Below, in pieces: positions 46,034-55,059 of a stretch of DNA of 64,000 nt. Under the pieces are notes generated by a model, which did not search any database, was not told where the DNA came from, and saw only the letters and a list, made by a program, of their open reading frames with translations. A program made the translations under genes and the position numbers. This DNA comes from Arthrobacter sp. MYb214 (GTDB taxonomy: Bacteria; Actinomycetota; Actinomycetes; Actinomycetales; Micrococcaceae): assembly GCF_002979865.1 (NCBI RefSeq), contig NZ_PCPZ01000003.1, positions 124,001 through 188,000 of the forward strand. The letters run 5' to 3'. Numbering within the stretch: position 1 is the stretch's first letter; each line of letters opens with the position of its first letter.

Positions 46034-46279
46034 AGGCCACACAATGTGACATGAGAGTCTTTTTGGGCTTTGGTTACACCGCACAGACGGCACAGCCAAG
46101 CCTGCTTTTCGCGGCCACCGGGGTTTCCAACGCACCCTGCATCTTCGCCACTCAGCGGCAATTTCTCCTGCCCGCTTCGATGGTCTTCAGCATCTGCAGC
46201 CCTTCCGCACCCTTGCGTGGAACACAGCACACTCGCTACCAATTCTGGGCGCGGAATGCAGCTTCTTGAGGCGTGAAGA
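46034..46279. other. Intergenic region, no gene supported
   Basis: Between the divergently read operator and the next terminator. It should contain the permease promoter. No protein family or repeat was recognised. Confidence 0.45.
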
Positions 46280-46322
46280 AAGGCAACAGAAGCCAGCGCG
46301 ATCGTCTGATTTCTGTTGCCTT
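46280..46322 (-). terminator. Terminator of the lipoprotein gene
   Basis: Perfect 12-bp stem (46280-46291 with 46311-46322), 18 bases past the lipoprotein stop on the minus strand, followed by a T-rich tail in that direction. Confidence 0.75.
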
Positions 46323-46340
46323 CCCTATGTTCTGGTTGGG

Positions 46341-47117
46341 CTAGCCGACGGCAGGTTCCACGCTGAGCAGGATGTCGCGCACCAACGCGTATTGCTCGGT
46401 GCCCAGGAACTGCTGCGCTTGCTGCTTGGTCGGGTCGTCAGGAACACCATGGTCTTCCAGATAATCCTCTTCAACCCACATCATCGGCGACTGCTCGCCG
46501 ATCCTGAAGAAGTTCAGGTCCGGGTTCTCATCGCGCTTGCCGAGCTCTTCGTCATCGATCAGGGCAATGTCGAATCCTGAATCCTTCTCCCCATCTTCCT
46601 GGTCCGTCGATTCCCAGAACTCGGCAATCAGGCTCGTCGGGCGGAATCCGGTATCCGCTCCGGGATTTTCAAGTTCCTTGCGATCCAGCAGCTCCCGTTC
46701 ATACAGCGCCGTGTCTCCATCCGGAGAGGTTGCCGTGGTGGGGATCAGGGTCAGCACGTGCTTGCCTTGCGCGTCCTTGATCTCCCATTCATCCCATTCG
46801 GTGCACTCGCCGTCGCAGTCGTCCCCGGTGGCAGTCCACTGCTCAGGGGTAAAGACGCGGATGCCGTGCACTTCATGCACTTGGCTCAGCTCTGGCGCCG
46901 CCGAGCTTGGCGCATCCGCGCTTGCGGTACTTTGCGTTGGGCTGGATTCGGGGCTGGAAGCGGTCGGCGCGCTGGCGCTTGCCGATGGAGACGTTCCGCT
47001 GGGTGCTGCGCTCTGGCTTTCGGCCGGTTCCGGCTCGGCTCCCTGGCAGGCAGCCAGCATCAGCGCTGCCGCGCACATCATCGGGAGCGCGCCTAGACGG
47101 GTTCTGGCACGGTTCAT
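46341..47117 (-). CDS. Putative secreted lipoprotein of unknown function
   Basis: 258 residues. Positively charged start (MNRARTRLG), hydrophobic core and lipobox LMLAAC, so Cys24 or so should be lipidated. A 50-residue Ser/Ala/Pro/Thr-rich linker follows, then an acidic globular domain (VHEVHGIRVFTPEQWTATGDD onward) with a Cys pair (DDCDGEC) that could form a disulfide. No known family. AAGGAG nine bases upstream fixes the ATG at 47117; an in-frame TTG at 47126 is less likely. Monocistronic. Confidence 0.75.
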   Translation of the reverse strand: MNRARTRLGALPMMCAAALMLAACQGAEPEPAESQSAAPSGTSPSASASAPTASSPESSPTQSTASADAPSSAAPELSQVHEVHGIRVFTPEQWTATGDDCDGECTEWDEWEIKDAQGKHVLTLIPTTATSPDGDTALYERELLDRKELENPGADTGFRPTSLIAEFWESTDQEDGEKDSGFDIALIDDEELGKRDENPDLNFFRIGEQSPMMWVEEDYLEDHGVPDDPTKQQAQQFLGTEQYALVRDILLSVEPAVG

Positions 47118-47322
47118 CTTTTCCAACTCCTTGATCGATCATCCGGTCATGCAGCTGACATCGCGAGCTCCCCCATGGAACCCATCCTCCATGGCCTTGC
47201 AGGTTTTTCCAATAGCTGCAGCATCACGCCTTAGTTGCAAGTTGTCCCGGTCGTGCTCCCGATGCCAGGTAATTTTCGATTTCCGGTAGTGCCCAGCCGC
47301 GAACAGTGGCAAGATATGTGAA

Positions 47323-49380
47323 GTGGAACACTCTAAGCATTCATTTCATAATTTAGATTCATTTATCGGCCTGGGCCGCCTCGGCGGCCTGGCGCTCTCC
47401 CCCGACGGCACCAAGCTCGTCACCACCCTCAGCGAGCTTTCCGAGGACGGGACGAAATACGAAAGCGCCCTTTGGTCGCTGGATCCCAAAGGCGAAGAAC
47501 CAGCACGCAGGCTGACGTTCGGCGAGCACGGCGAATCGCAACCGCAGTTCACCGCCAACGGCGACCTGCTCTTCGTGGCCAAGCGCTCGTCGAAGGAAGA
47601 CGCCAAGGCCGAAGGCTGGATCCTTCCGGTAGCAGGAGGCGAAGCCCGCTCGGTGATTTCCCACCCTGCCGGGGTGCAGTCCTTGCGGATCTGCCAGCAG
47701 TCCCCGCAGACCGTCGTGCTGCGCACCTCGGCCTTCTCCCGTGCCAAGGATCTGGAGGCCGAAGCGGCACTGCGCACCGGCCGCAAGGACAAGAAGGTCT
47801 CGGCGATCCTGCACACCGGCTATCCGGTACGCTACTGGGACGAAGATCTGGGACCGGCCACCCCGCACTACTACACCGGGTCCCTGCCCGGCCTGCAGGA
47901 CGCCACCAGTACCCAGCTCACCGACCTCACCCCGGGTGTCGGTGCGAATCTGGAGGATACGTCCTACGACGTTGCTTCCAATGGCAGTTTCCTGGTCACC
48001 GAATGGCAAGTTCCCGAAGGCCGGGCCTCCTCGGCCCCTGGATTGATGCGCATCGACCTGCACACCGGCGCCCACGAAATGCTGCTGGCCCCCGACGACA
48101 CGTACGAATATACGCTGGGCAAGATCAGCCCGGATTCAACCCAGCTGGCCTACGCCCGCTGGGAGCGTTCCACCGCCGATACCGCCCCGGTCTTCGAGTT
48201 GTGGCTGATGGATCTGGCCGACGGCGCCACCCACCGGATCGCCGCCGGCTGGGACCGCTGGGTCAATGACCTGCAGTGGGTTCCCAACGGGCGCTCGCTG
48301 CTGCTGACCGCCGATGACAACGGCCACGCCCCGGTCTTCCATCTGAGCCTGTACAACGACAAGATCACCCGGCTCACCGATGACGGCGCGTTCACCGATC
48401 TGGCCATCCGCAGCGACTCGCGTACCGCCTACGCGCTGCGTTCCAGCTACCTGTACCCGGCCGAACCGGTAGCCATCGACCTGGCGCATACCGGCGATCT
48501 GGAGCCGGGCGAATTCGCGGCCTTGACCGAACTGCGCTCCCCGGTGTCCCGTCCGGCCCTGCCCGGAACGCTCACCGAGGTGACGACCACCGCCGAAGAC
48601 GGGTCGAGCATCCGCGCCTGGCTGGCCCTGCCCGCCACCGCTTCTGCCGCCGACAAGGCGCCGCTGCTGCTGTGGATCCATGGCGGGCCGCTGGGCTCGT
48701 GGAATGCCTGGAGCTGGCGCTGGAGCCCATGGCTGCTGGTGGCCCAGGGCTATGCCGTGCTACTGCCGGATCCGGCCCTGTCCACCGGCTACGGCCAGGA
48801 GTTCATCCAGCGCGGCTGGGGCCGCTGGGGCCAAGAACCGTATACGGACCTGCTGGCCATCACCGATGCCGCCGAGGCGCGGCCGGACATCGATGAAACC
48901 CGCACCGCCGCCATGGGCGGCTCCTTCGGCGGCTACATGGCCAACTGGGTGGCTGGGCACACCGACCGCTTCAAGGCCATCGTCACCCATGCCAGCCTGT
49001 GGGCGCTGGAAGGCTTCGGCAAGACCACCGACGCCGCGTTCTACTGGACCCGCGAGATGAGCCCCGAAATGCGCGAGCAGAACTCGCCGCATCATTCGGT
49101 GGGCAGCATCGTCACCCCGATGCTGGTCATCCACGGCGACAAGGACTACCGGGTGCCCATCGGCGAGGGCCTGCGCCTGTGGTACGAGCTGCTGGCCGAT
49201 TCGGGGCTGCCCCAGAAGGAAGACGGCAGCACCGAGCACCAGTTCCTGTACTTCCCGGATGAGAACCACTGGGTGCTGTCCCCGCAGCACGCCAAGATCT
49301 GGTACCAGGTTGTCACCGAGTTCCTCTCCCAGAAGGTGCTGGGCAACGCGCCGCAGGAACTGCCCGAGCTGCTGGGCTAG
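47323..49380 (+). CDS. S9 family peptidase (prolyl oligopeptidase / acylaminoacyl-peptidase type)
   Basis: 685-residue serine peptidase without a signal peptide, so cytoplasmic. The N-terminal half is a beta-propeller (repeats of the type SPDGTKLV, SPDSTQLAY). The alpha/beta-hydrolase domain starts at about 430, with the oxyanion segment WIHGGPLGSWNAW, catalytic Ser534 in GGSFGGY, Asp608 in HGDKDYRV and His649 in DENHW. It removes short peptides or acyl-amino acids from peptide N-termini. Start is GTG at 47323 with a weak ribosome site. It lies alone between convergent and divergent genes. Confidence 0.88.
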   Translation: MEHSKHSFHNLDSFIGLGRLGGLALSPDGTKLVTTLSELSEDGTKYESALWSLDPKGEEPARRLTFGEHGESQPQFTANGDLLFVAKRSSKEDAKAEGWILPVAGGEARSVISHPAGVQSLRICQQSPQTVVLRTSAFSRAKDLEAEAALRTGRKDKKVSAILHTGYPVRYWDEDLGPATPHYYTGSLPGLQDATSTQLTDLTPGVGANLEDTSYDVASNGSFLVTEWQVPEGRASSAPGLMRIDLHTGAHEMLLAPDDTYEYTLGKISPDSTQLAYARWERSTADTAPVFELWLMDLADGATHRIAAGWDRWVNDLQWVPNGRSLLLTADDNGHAPVFHLSLYNDKITRLTDDGAFTDLAIRSDSRTAYALRSSYLYPAEPVAIDLAHTGDLEPGEFAALTELRSPVSRPALPGTLTEVTTTAEDGSSIRAWLALPATASAADKAPLLLWIHGGPLGSWNAWSWRWSPWLLVAQGYAVLLPDPALSTGYGQEFIQRGWGRWGQEPYTDLLAITDAAEARPDIDETRTAAMGGSFGGYMANWVAGHTDRFKAIVTHASLWALEGFGKTTDAAFYWTREMSPEMREQNSPHHSVGSIVTPMLVIHGDKDYRVPIGEGLRLWYELLADSGLPQKEDGSTEHQFLYFPDENHWVLSPQHAKIWYQVVTEFLSQKVLGNAPQELPELLG

Positions 49381-49411
49381 AACCGCGCAGTGCCGGACTG
49401 CCGGGGCGGAG

Positions 49412-51988
49412 TCATTTCTGTCCCGGCAGTTCCACTGGCGCTGGAGCATCTCCCCCGGCACCGCGGCTGGCCAGCACCAGCGCCTTGGCCCGCCGCGCCA
49501 CGTCGGCATCGCGTTCGCCCAGCAGCGCTACCAGCCGGGCCAGATGCGCCGCGCGCTGGGCATAGCCGGCGGCAAGGCGCTGGCCCAGGGTCATCGAGGA
49601 TAACTCCTGGGCTTCGCGCCAAGCCATCATCAAGGCCCGCTCGAACAATCGCTGCCCTGCCTCGTCCGCATTCCCGGCCGCGGTCGCGCCGAGCACGGCC
49701 ACCGCATTGATCTGCGAATCCTCCAGGCCCATGGCCAGCTGATCCAGCTGCCGGCGTGATTGCTGCACCGACCGCGAACCGCGGGAGAACCGGGTCAGCT
49801 GCGTGCTGGCCCCGAGCAGGTACTGGATCACCTGGAGAACGTTGATTACCGTGAAGAACAGCATGAACACGAGCATCCAGTACAGCAAGGTGGTGTTGTA
49901 GTCCGGCTGCTCGTACCCGGCTTGCTTGAGCACCACGGCGAAGTCCTCGGCCGCGCTGGCCGCTTCCATCGCCGGATAGTTCGACTCGTAGATGCTTCCG
50001 TGCTCCCACCCGCCGGTCGTTCCCCACGAGGCGGTACCGCTGATGACCGCACCGGAAATCAGCCCTGGCATGATGCCCTTGCCCTCGTCCGTGATCAGCA
50101 GCGGAATGATCGTCAAGTCCTCGGGCAGCTCCCCGTTGGCAGGATCAGCGCGATCGGAGTATTCGTCCTTGATCCGCAAGATCGCCGCGCGCACGCTCTC
50201 GGGCGTCGAATCACGGTATTCCGAGCCGTCGAAGTGCTTGAGTTCCAGGTAGGCTTCGGCATCGCGCACCGCAACCAGGATCTGCTGCGGGGTGTCGAAG
50301 TCCTCTTCCATGTACCGGCGGATCTCGGCCTCGTCAACCAGCTGGCCCTGGTCATCGATTTCAAGTTCCATTCCCCGGCCGGACCCCTCATGGGTGCGTT
50401 CGGGTTCGTTGGCTATCGAGGAGACAATGAGCCCCGCGGCGATCAGGCTGCCCACCAGCAGGGCCGCAAGCAGTCCAGACTTCCACGCCCGGCGCAGCTT
50501 CGGCGGTTCATCGCCAGCTGCCTTGCGGGTGCTGGCGAGCCGGGCCAGCATGCGCTGCCAGCCAGCAGGTTCGCCCGATGTCCCTCCGGCAGCCTGGTCG
50601 GTCTGCAGCGTGTCGCCGAGAATCCCGCGGGCCAGCGAGTTCGCCGTGGCGATCTGCGCCAGCGCACCCTGCTTGGATACCGGCGGCAAGCCCAGGCTGG
50701 AGCGCAGCTCATTGTGCTGGGCGCCGATCTGGGGCACCGGCTGCTGCAGGCCCCGCGGATACCGGCGCAGCCGGGCAGCGATCTTCCCGGCGAGCTTCGC
50801 CAGCCGCCGTTCGGCCTCGGCCCAGCGCTCGATGGCGGTGCGCTGGCTGGTATCGCCATGGGCGGCATTGAGCAGTTCGCCGAGGGCACTGCGGAAATCC
50901 GCCAGGTCCTTGCCGGCCACCATGGTGCCCGGAGCGGTGTCCAGCCGGATCAGCAGCGCCGTGGCCGCATCGTTGATCGGGCTGCTGAGCTTGTCGAAGG
51001 TGGATCCGGTGCCAGCCAGGTGCGCATGCACCGAGCCGGCGCCCATCAGCGAGTCGGCCAGTTCCGTCAGCTTGCGCGTGTCGGCCTCGAAGGCCGCCAG
51101 CTGCTGCCCGGTGCTCTGTTCCAGGCATTCAGCCCGGGTGAACAGCGAGCGCACCAAGGGCGCTTCGCGGCGGGCGGCATCCAGGGACAGGGATTCGAGC
51201 TGCCGCCACGCCTTGGTGAAGCCGGCAGGACGGCGCGATTGGTCGGTGGCCTGGTAGGTGGCTTCCAGTGCTTCGAGGTCCAGGAGCACGCGGGCCAGCT
51301 TGCGCTGCGCCGCGGCCAGCCGCCTGTGGCGCGATGCCCACCTCGAGCGGAAGCGCAGGGCGCTGGCCAGGAATGCGGCGGTGAGCATGGCGCTCGCACC
51401 CACGGCCGCGAACCAGAAGATCGCCGAGCTGCTGGGCGAATCGTCCAGCAGCACGGCGGCAGTATGCGCGGCGGCCGCCGCCGCCTTGGGCCCATGGCCT
51501 ACCGAAACGTTCTTGGTGAAGGCGTGCTCGATGTCGAAGCGCAGGTCGGTATGCGCGTCGTCGGATGCTGCAAGGCTGCGGTCCAGGCCCACCCCGGCGA
51601 AGCGCTGTTCGGCGTCGCTTAGCCCGGGATCCCTGTTCTCCATCCTGGTCGAGACGATGATCTGGTTTTCCGGCACCTGCCCGCGCAGCAGTTCATCACC
51701 CGTGAGCCAGCGGTCGGTGATGACCAGTTCCAGCGGGGCCGTGGCACGCACCGGGTGCCGGGCCATCTCGGCGTCCACCGTCTGCTGGGTGATGTTGAAG
51801 CCGTTATCGCCGCGGACCACCACCTGGACCTCGTAGGGGTCCGGGACGTTGGCTGCCTGCACGGCCAGCACCGCGCGCACGCCCAGCGCGGTGGTCACCA
51901 GCGCCATGATGATGGCGGCGATGGCAGTCCAATGGTACGGGCGGTGCAGGCGCCGCCCGGTGGAATCATGCATCAAGCGGGCCGGCAT
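49412..51988 (-). CDS. Large membrane protein with coiled-coil domains (possibly DUF5129-related)
   Basis: 858 residues, no firm family. Four membrane segments (about 20-43, 186-210, 503-526 and 698-725) divide it: an extracytoplasmic domain 44-185, a long Ala/Arg/Leu-rich helical cytoplasmic domain 211-500, a second acidic extracytoplasmic domain 527-697 rich in D and E, and a basic C-terminal cytoplasmic part with further helices. The start at 51988 shares one base with the stop of the upstream gene (TGATG). With that neighbour it forms a two-gene unit with similar topology, which suggests a complex. Confidence 0.72.
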   Translation of the reverse strand: MPARLMHDSTGRRLHRPYHWTAIAAIIMALVTTALGVRAVLAVQAANVPDPYEVQVVVRGDNGFNITQQTVDAEMARHPVRATAPLELVITDRWLTGDELLRGQVPENQIIVSTRMENRDPGLSDAEQRFAGVGLDRSLAASDDAHTDLRFDIEHAFTKNVSVGHGPKAAAAAAHTAAVLLDDSPSSSAIFWFAAVGASAMLTAAFLASALRFRSRWASRHRRLAAAQRKLARVLLDLEALEATYQATDQSRRPAGFTKAWRQLESLSLDAARREAPLVRSLFTRAECLEQSTGQQLAAFEADTRKLTELADSLMGAGSVHAHLAGTGSTFDKLSSPINDAATALLIRLDTAPGTMVAGKDLADFRSALGELLNAAHGDTSQRTAIERWAEAERRLAKLAGKIAARLRRYPRGLQQPVPQIGAQHNELRSSLGLPPVSKQGALAQIATANSLARGILGDTLQTDQAAGGTSGEPAGWQRMLARLASTRKAAGDEPPKLRRAWKSGLLAALLVGSLIAAGLIVSSIANEPERTHEGSGRGMELEIDDQGQLVDEAEIRRYMEEDFDTPQQILVAVRDAEAYLELKHFDGSEYRDSTPESVRAAILRIKDEYSDRADPANGELPEDLTIIPLLITDEGKGIMPGLISGAVISGTASWGTTGGWEHGSIYESNYPAMEAASAAEDFAVVLKQAGYEQPDYNTTLLYWMLVFMLFFTVINVLQVIQYLLGASTQLTRFSRGSRSVQQSRRQLDQLAMGLEDSQINAVAVLGATAAGNADEAGQRLFERALMMAWREAQELSSMTLGQRLAAGYAQRAAHLARLVALLGERDADVARRAKALVLASRGAGGDAPAPVELPGQK

Positions 51989-53487
51989 CAGCGGGTCCCG
52001 CTTCCTGGCGCGAAATTCCGGAGCACTGTGATGGGATCGTCCTCCAGCGGATCGGTTTTCCGCTGCGCGCCCTCCATTGATTCGCCCAGGCCGTGGGGAA
52101 TCTTCAGCCTCGCCTGGCGGGCTTGGGCCAGTCCATCGTGCAACACGCCATCGAGTTCGTCGCGCAGTTCCCACAGCCTGTCCAGGATCCCCGGGGCCGT
52201 ATCCGCGCCGGTACTCCTGCAGCTCAGGCGGGTGTGCAGCAGCTGCAGCTCATCGGTATGCGTGATGATCACGGTGCGCGCGGCCTGCGCGCAAGCCAGT
52301 TGCCCGGCACCGGGAAGATCGAGGAACAGCGCCAGGTCCTCCAGCCGTGCACGGTGGTATGCGAAAGTCCGGTTCCAGGATTCGCGAGAATCCCGTGGCC
52401 GTCCTGCGAAGTCGTGGGCCAGCTGGACCGCGCCGCGCAGCAGCGAGAGTTCGCGTTCGCGGCGGCGCAGATCTGCCAGCTGCTTTTCGGAGACCTGCTG
52501 CGACTGCAGGGAATCCGGGGCCGTGTCCAATGCGCGCAAGGCACCTTGCTGGGAGCCGGCCCGTTGCCTTTCAAGTTCTGCCATCACCTGCGCCAAGCGG
52601 CTCTCCCCCGCCAGGCCGGGATCGGGCACCGGATGGCGGTTCAGGTAAATGCTTGCCCGCTGGATCCGTGATTCGAGCAGCTCGGCCTGCTTGTTGCGAT
52701 CGGCGGCGGCTGCCTGCCGGGCCTTGCGGCGCTTGGCACGCCAGGCCCATGCGAGCAGGAACGCAAGGGTCGCGGCCAGCGCGCCCACGGCGATCACCTT
52801 GGCCAGTGTCCGGTCCGGCGGTGCCTGCAGCTGCTGCGTGGTGGCCAGCGCGACGGCGGTGATCCCCGCGGTGTAATCCCCGGCGGCGAACTCTCCCTGA
52901 CCTGCCTCCAGGATCCGCTGCTGGCTTCCCGGTGCGGTTTCGCGCACGTCGCGCCCGGGATCCACGGCGATTTCCACCGGATCCCCGGCTTCCTGGGGAA
53001 GCATCACGCCGATGGCGATCCAGCCTTCCCCGACATAGCCCAGGGTCTTTCCGTTCTCCAGCCAGTCATCGCTCAGCGCGTCGCTGTCGCCGAACATCAG
53101 CATCCCGCGCACCAGCTGCCCGGCTCCCTTGAGGTTGTTCGGTTCCTGGTCCACCCCGAGCAGGATCTTCGCATCCTGTTCGCCCACGGCCTGCCGGACC
53201 TGGTCCATGATCCGTTCCGAATCCACCTCATCGAGTGCCGCATCGGTGACTGCCAGGTAGAAGTTGCCTTCCTGCGAGGTCACCGACGGGATGAGGACGG
53301 TGCCTTCATCTGCGGAGTCATCGTCGGGCGTCGCCGAGGGGTAGACCGGAGCCGTGGCCTCTGGCTGAGTTGGATCCGCGGCTGCCTGCGCCGGCACAAC
53401 GCCCAGTCCCAGGCCCAGGGCTGCGAACAGGCCCGCGAGCAGCAGCTTGCCGGGGTACTTCAGGTCGGTGCAACACGTGCGGTTCAT
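51988..53487 (-). CDS. Secreted/membrane protein with cytoplasmic coiled coil (possibly DUF5129)
   Basis: 499 residues. N-terminal signal peptide ending around PAQAAADP; residues about 45-220 form an extracytoplasmic alpha/beta domain (VLIPSVTSQEGNFYLAVTDAALDEVDSERIM in outline) that only loosely recalls TPM-type domains. One membrane helix (about 227-250) is followed by RAKRRKAR and about 240 residues of charged helices (ELERQRAGS, LADLRRRERELSLL). No ribosome site before the ATG at 53487, so translation may be leaderless. Coupled by TGATG to the larger membrane protein downstream. Confidence 0.72.
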   Translation of the reverse strand: MNRTCCTDLKYPGKLLLAGLFAALGLGLGVVPAQAAADPTQPEATAPVYPSATPDDDSADEGTVLIPSVTSQEGNFYLAVTDAALDEVDSERIMDQVRQAVGEQDAKILLGVDQEPNNLKGAGQLVRGMLMFGDSDALSDDWLENGKTLGYVGEGWIAIGVMLPQEAGDPVEIAVDPGRDVRETAPGSQQRILEAGQGEFAAGDYTAGITAVALATTQQLQAPPDRTLAKVIAVGALAATLAFLLAWAWRAKRRKARQAAAADRNKQAELLESRIQRASIYLNRHPVPDPGLAGESRLAQVMAELERQRAGSQQGALRALDTAPDSLQSQQVSEKQLADLRRRERELSLLRGAVQLAHDFAGRPRDSRESWNRTFAYHRARLEDLALFLDLPGAGQLACAQAARTVIITHTDELQLLHTRLSCRSTGADTAPGILDRLWELRDELDGVLHDGLAQARQARLKIPHGLGESMEGAQRKTDPLEDDPITVLRNFAPGSGTR

Positions 53488-53555
53488 GGGAACAACTGTA
53501 TCAACAGGGGTTTGAATAACCCTGCTCAAGGAACATTTCGAACCGCAGGGACGAC

Positions 53556-53597
53556 ACCGCCCCGCGCAGATCCCCGAAAGGTTCTGCGCGGGGCGGT
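53556..53597 (-). terminator. Terminator of the bkd operon
   Basis: Perfect 15-bp GC-rich stem (53556-53570 with 53583-53597), 27 bases past the E2 stop; only a weak T-rich tail. Confidence 0.75.
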
Positions 53598-53623
53598 GGG
53601 CTGCCTCGCTGGCCCGGGAGCCC

Positions 53624-55039
53624 TTAGTCCAGCAGCATCGCCGGTTCCTGCAGGATCGACGCCACGTCGGCCATGAAGCGGGCCGAGAGGTCGCCATCAA
53701 CCACGCGGTGGTCGAAGGAGCCGCCCAGGGTGGTGATCCAGCGCGGGACCACTTCGCCGTCGATGACCCATGGCTTGTGGCGGATCGTGCCGAAGGCAAC
53801 GATGGCTACTTCGCCCGGGTTGATGATCGGGGTGCCGGTGTCGATGCCCAGCGCGCCGATGTTGGTGATGCTCAGCGAGCCATCGCGCATGTCCTCGGGA
53901 CGGGTCTTGCCGGCACGCGCGGTGGTGGCCAGATCGTTCAGGGCGATGGCCAGTTCCTTCATGTTCAGGTTCTGGGCGTCCTTGATATTCGGCACCAGCA
54001 GGCCGCGCGGGGTGGCTGCGGCGATGCCCAGGTTCATGAAGCGCTTCTGGTGGATCTCGGCGCCGTTTGCGGTTTCCACCCAGCTGGCGTTCACCGAAGG
54101 GTTGCGGGCCGCCGCCCAGATCACGGCACGGGCCAGCACCAGCAGCGGCGAGACCTTGATGCCCTCGAAGTCGCGGGACTTCTTCAGGCGCTGCACGTAT
54201 TCCATGGTTCGGCTGGCATCCACATCCACGAAGATCGAGACATGCGGTGCGGTGAAGGCCGAGTCGACCATGGCCTTGGCGGTGGCTTTGCGCACGCCGC
54301 GCACCGGGGTGCGTTCCACGCGGGCATCGGCCAGCTGGCCGTGGGCCCAATAGGTTGGCGCCGCTGCATGCTCGGCTTCGCGCTGGGCCTGGTAGCTATT
54401 GACGTCTTCGCGGGTGATCTCGCCCTGGTTGCCGGTGCCCACCACGTCGTTGATGTCGATGCCCAGCTCCTTGGCCAGCCGGCGTACCGGCGGCTTGGCC
54501 AGCACGCGGTCCACGAAGCTCGCCACCGCAGGCTTACGGCGGTCGACTTCGCGGGTCACCGCGGTACCCAGGGACTGCGCGCGGCGCGAGATGGTCTCGG
54601 CCAAGGCGGAGCCGGAGGCGCGCACCGCTGCGGTTCGCGCACCGGCCGTCGAAGGAGCGGGGCGGGTGGTGCGTGCCCGGCGCACCGAGGCATCAGCGGT
54701 GGGGCCCGATCCGACCAGCGGGCCGGGTTCCTCCGAGGCCTGCGGTGCGGCGGTGCTCAGGGCTTCGGCTGCTTCGGGCACGCCGGTTGGAGGTGCCGCG
54801 TTGCCTTCTTCATCGATGGTGATCAGCGGGTTGTCCACGAGTACGGTATCGCCCTCGGCCGCGTGCAATGCGGTGACCACCCCGGCGAAGGGGCAAGGCA
54901 GCTCGACCAGCGACTTCGCGGTTTCGATTTCCACGAAAATCTGGTTGACCTCAACGGTGTCGCCCACCTTGACCTTCCAGGAGGCGATATCCGCTTCGGT
55001 CAGGCCTTCGCCCACATCGGGGAGATTAAAGACTGTCAT
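53624..55039 (-). CDS. Dihydrolipoamide acyltransferase (E2) of a branched-chain 2-oxoacid dehydrogenase
   Basis: 471-residue E2 core enzyme. One lipoyl domain at the N-terminus (VEIETAKSLVELPCPFAG, with the lipoylated Lys), a long Ala/Pro/Thr-rich linker, the E3-binding domain (PPVRRLAKELGIDINDVVGTG) and the catalytic domain ending in SFDHRVVDGD with the catalytic His and Asp. It transfers the acyl group from E1 to CoA. AAGGAG precedes the ATG. Third gene of an operon with E1alpha and E1beta; no E3 (lipoamide dehydrogenase) gene is present, so it must use one encoded elsewhere. Confidence 0.9.
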   Translation of the reverse strand: MTVFNLPDVGEGLTEADIASWKVKVGDTVEVNQIFVEIETAKSLVELPCPFAGVVTALHAAEGDTVLVDNPLITIDEEGNAAPPTGVPEAAEALSTAAPQASEEPGPLVGSGPTADASVRRARTTRPAPSTAGARTAAVRASGSALAETISRRAQSLGTAVTREVDRRKPAVASFVDRVLAKPPVRRLAKELGIDINDVVGTGNQGEITREDVNSYQAQREAEHAAAPTYWAHGQLADARVERTPVRGVRKATAKAMVDSAFTAPHVSIFVDVDASRTMEYVQRLKKSRDFEGIKVSPLLVLARAVIWAAARNPSVNASWVETANGAEIHQKRFMNLGIAAATPRGLLVPNIKDAQNLNMKELAIALNDLATTARAGKTRPEDMRDGSLSITNIGALGIDTGTPIINPGEVAIVAFGTIRHKPWVIDGEVVPRWITTLGGSFDHRVVDGDLSARFMADVASILQEPAMLLD

Positions 55040-55059
55040 TACTACTCCTTGGATTCCGC

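Noticed and set aside
49760-51622. 620-codon plus-strand open frame opposite the large membrane protein
   Set aside because: No hydrophobic or family pattern, while the minus strand shows four clear membrane helices and a coupled start.
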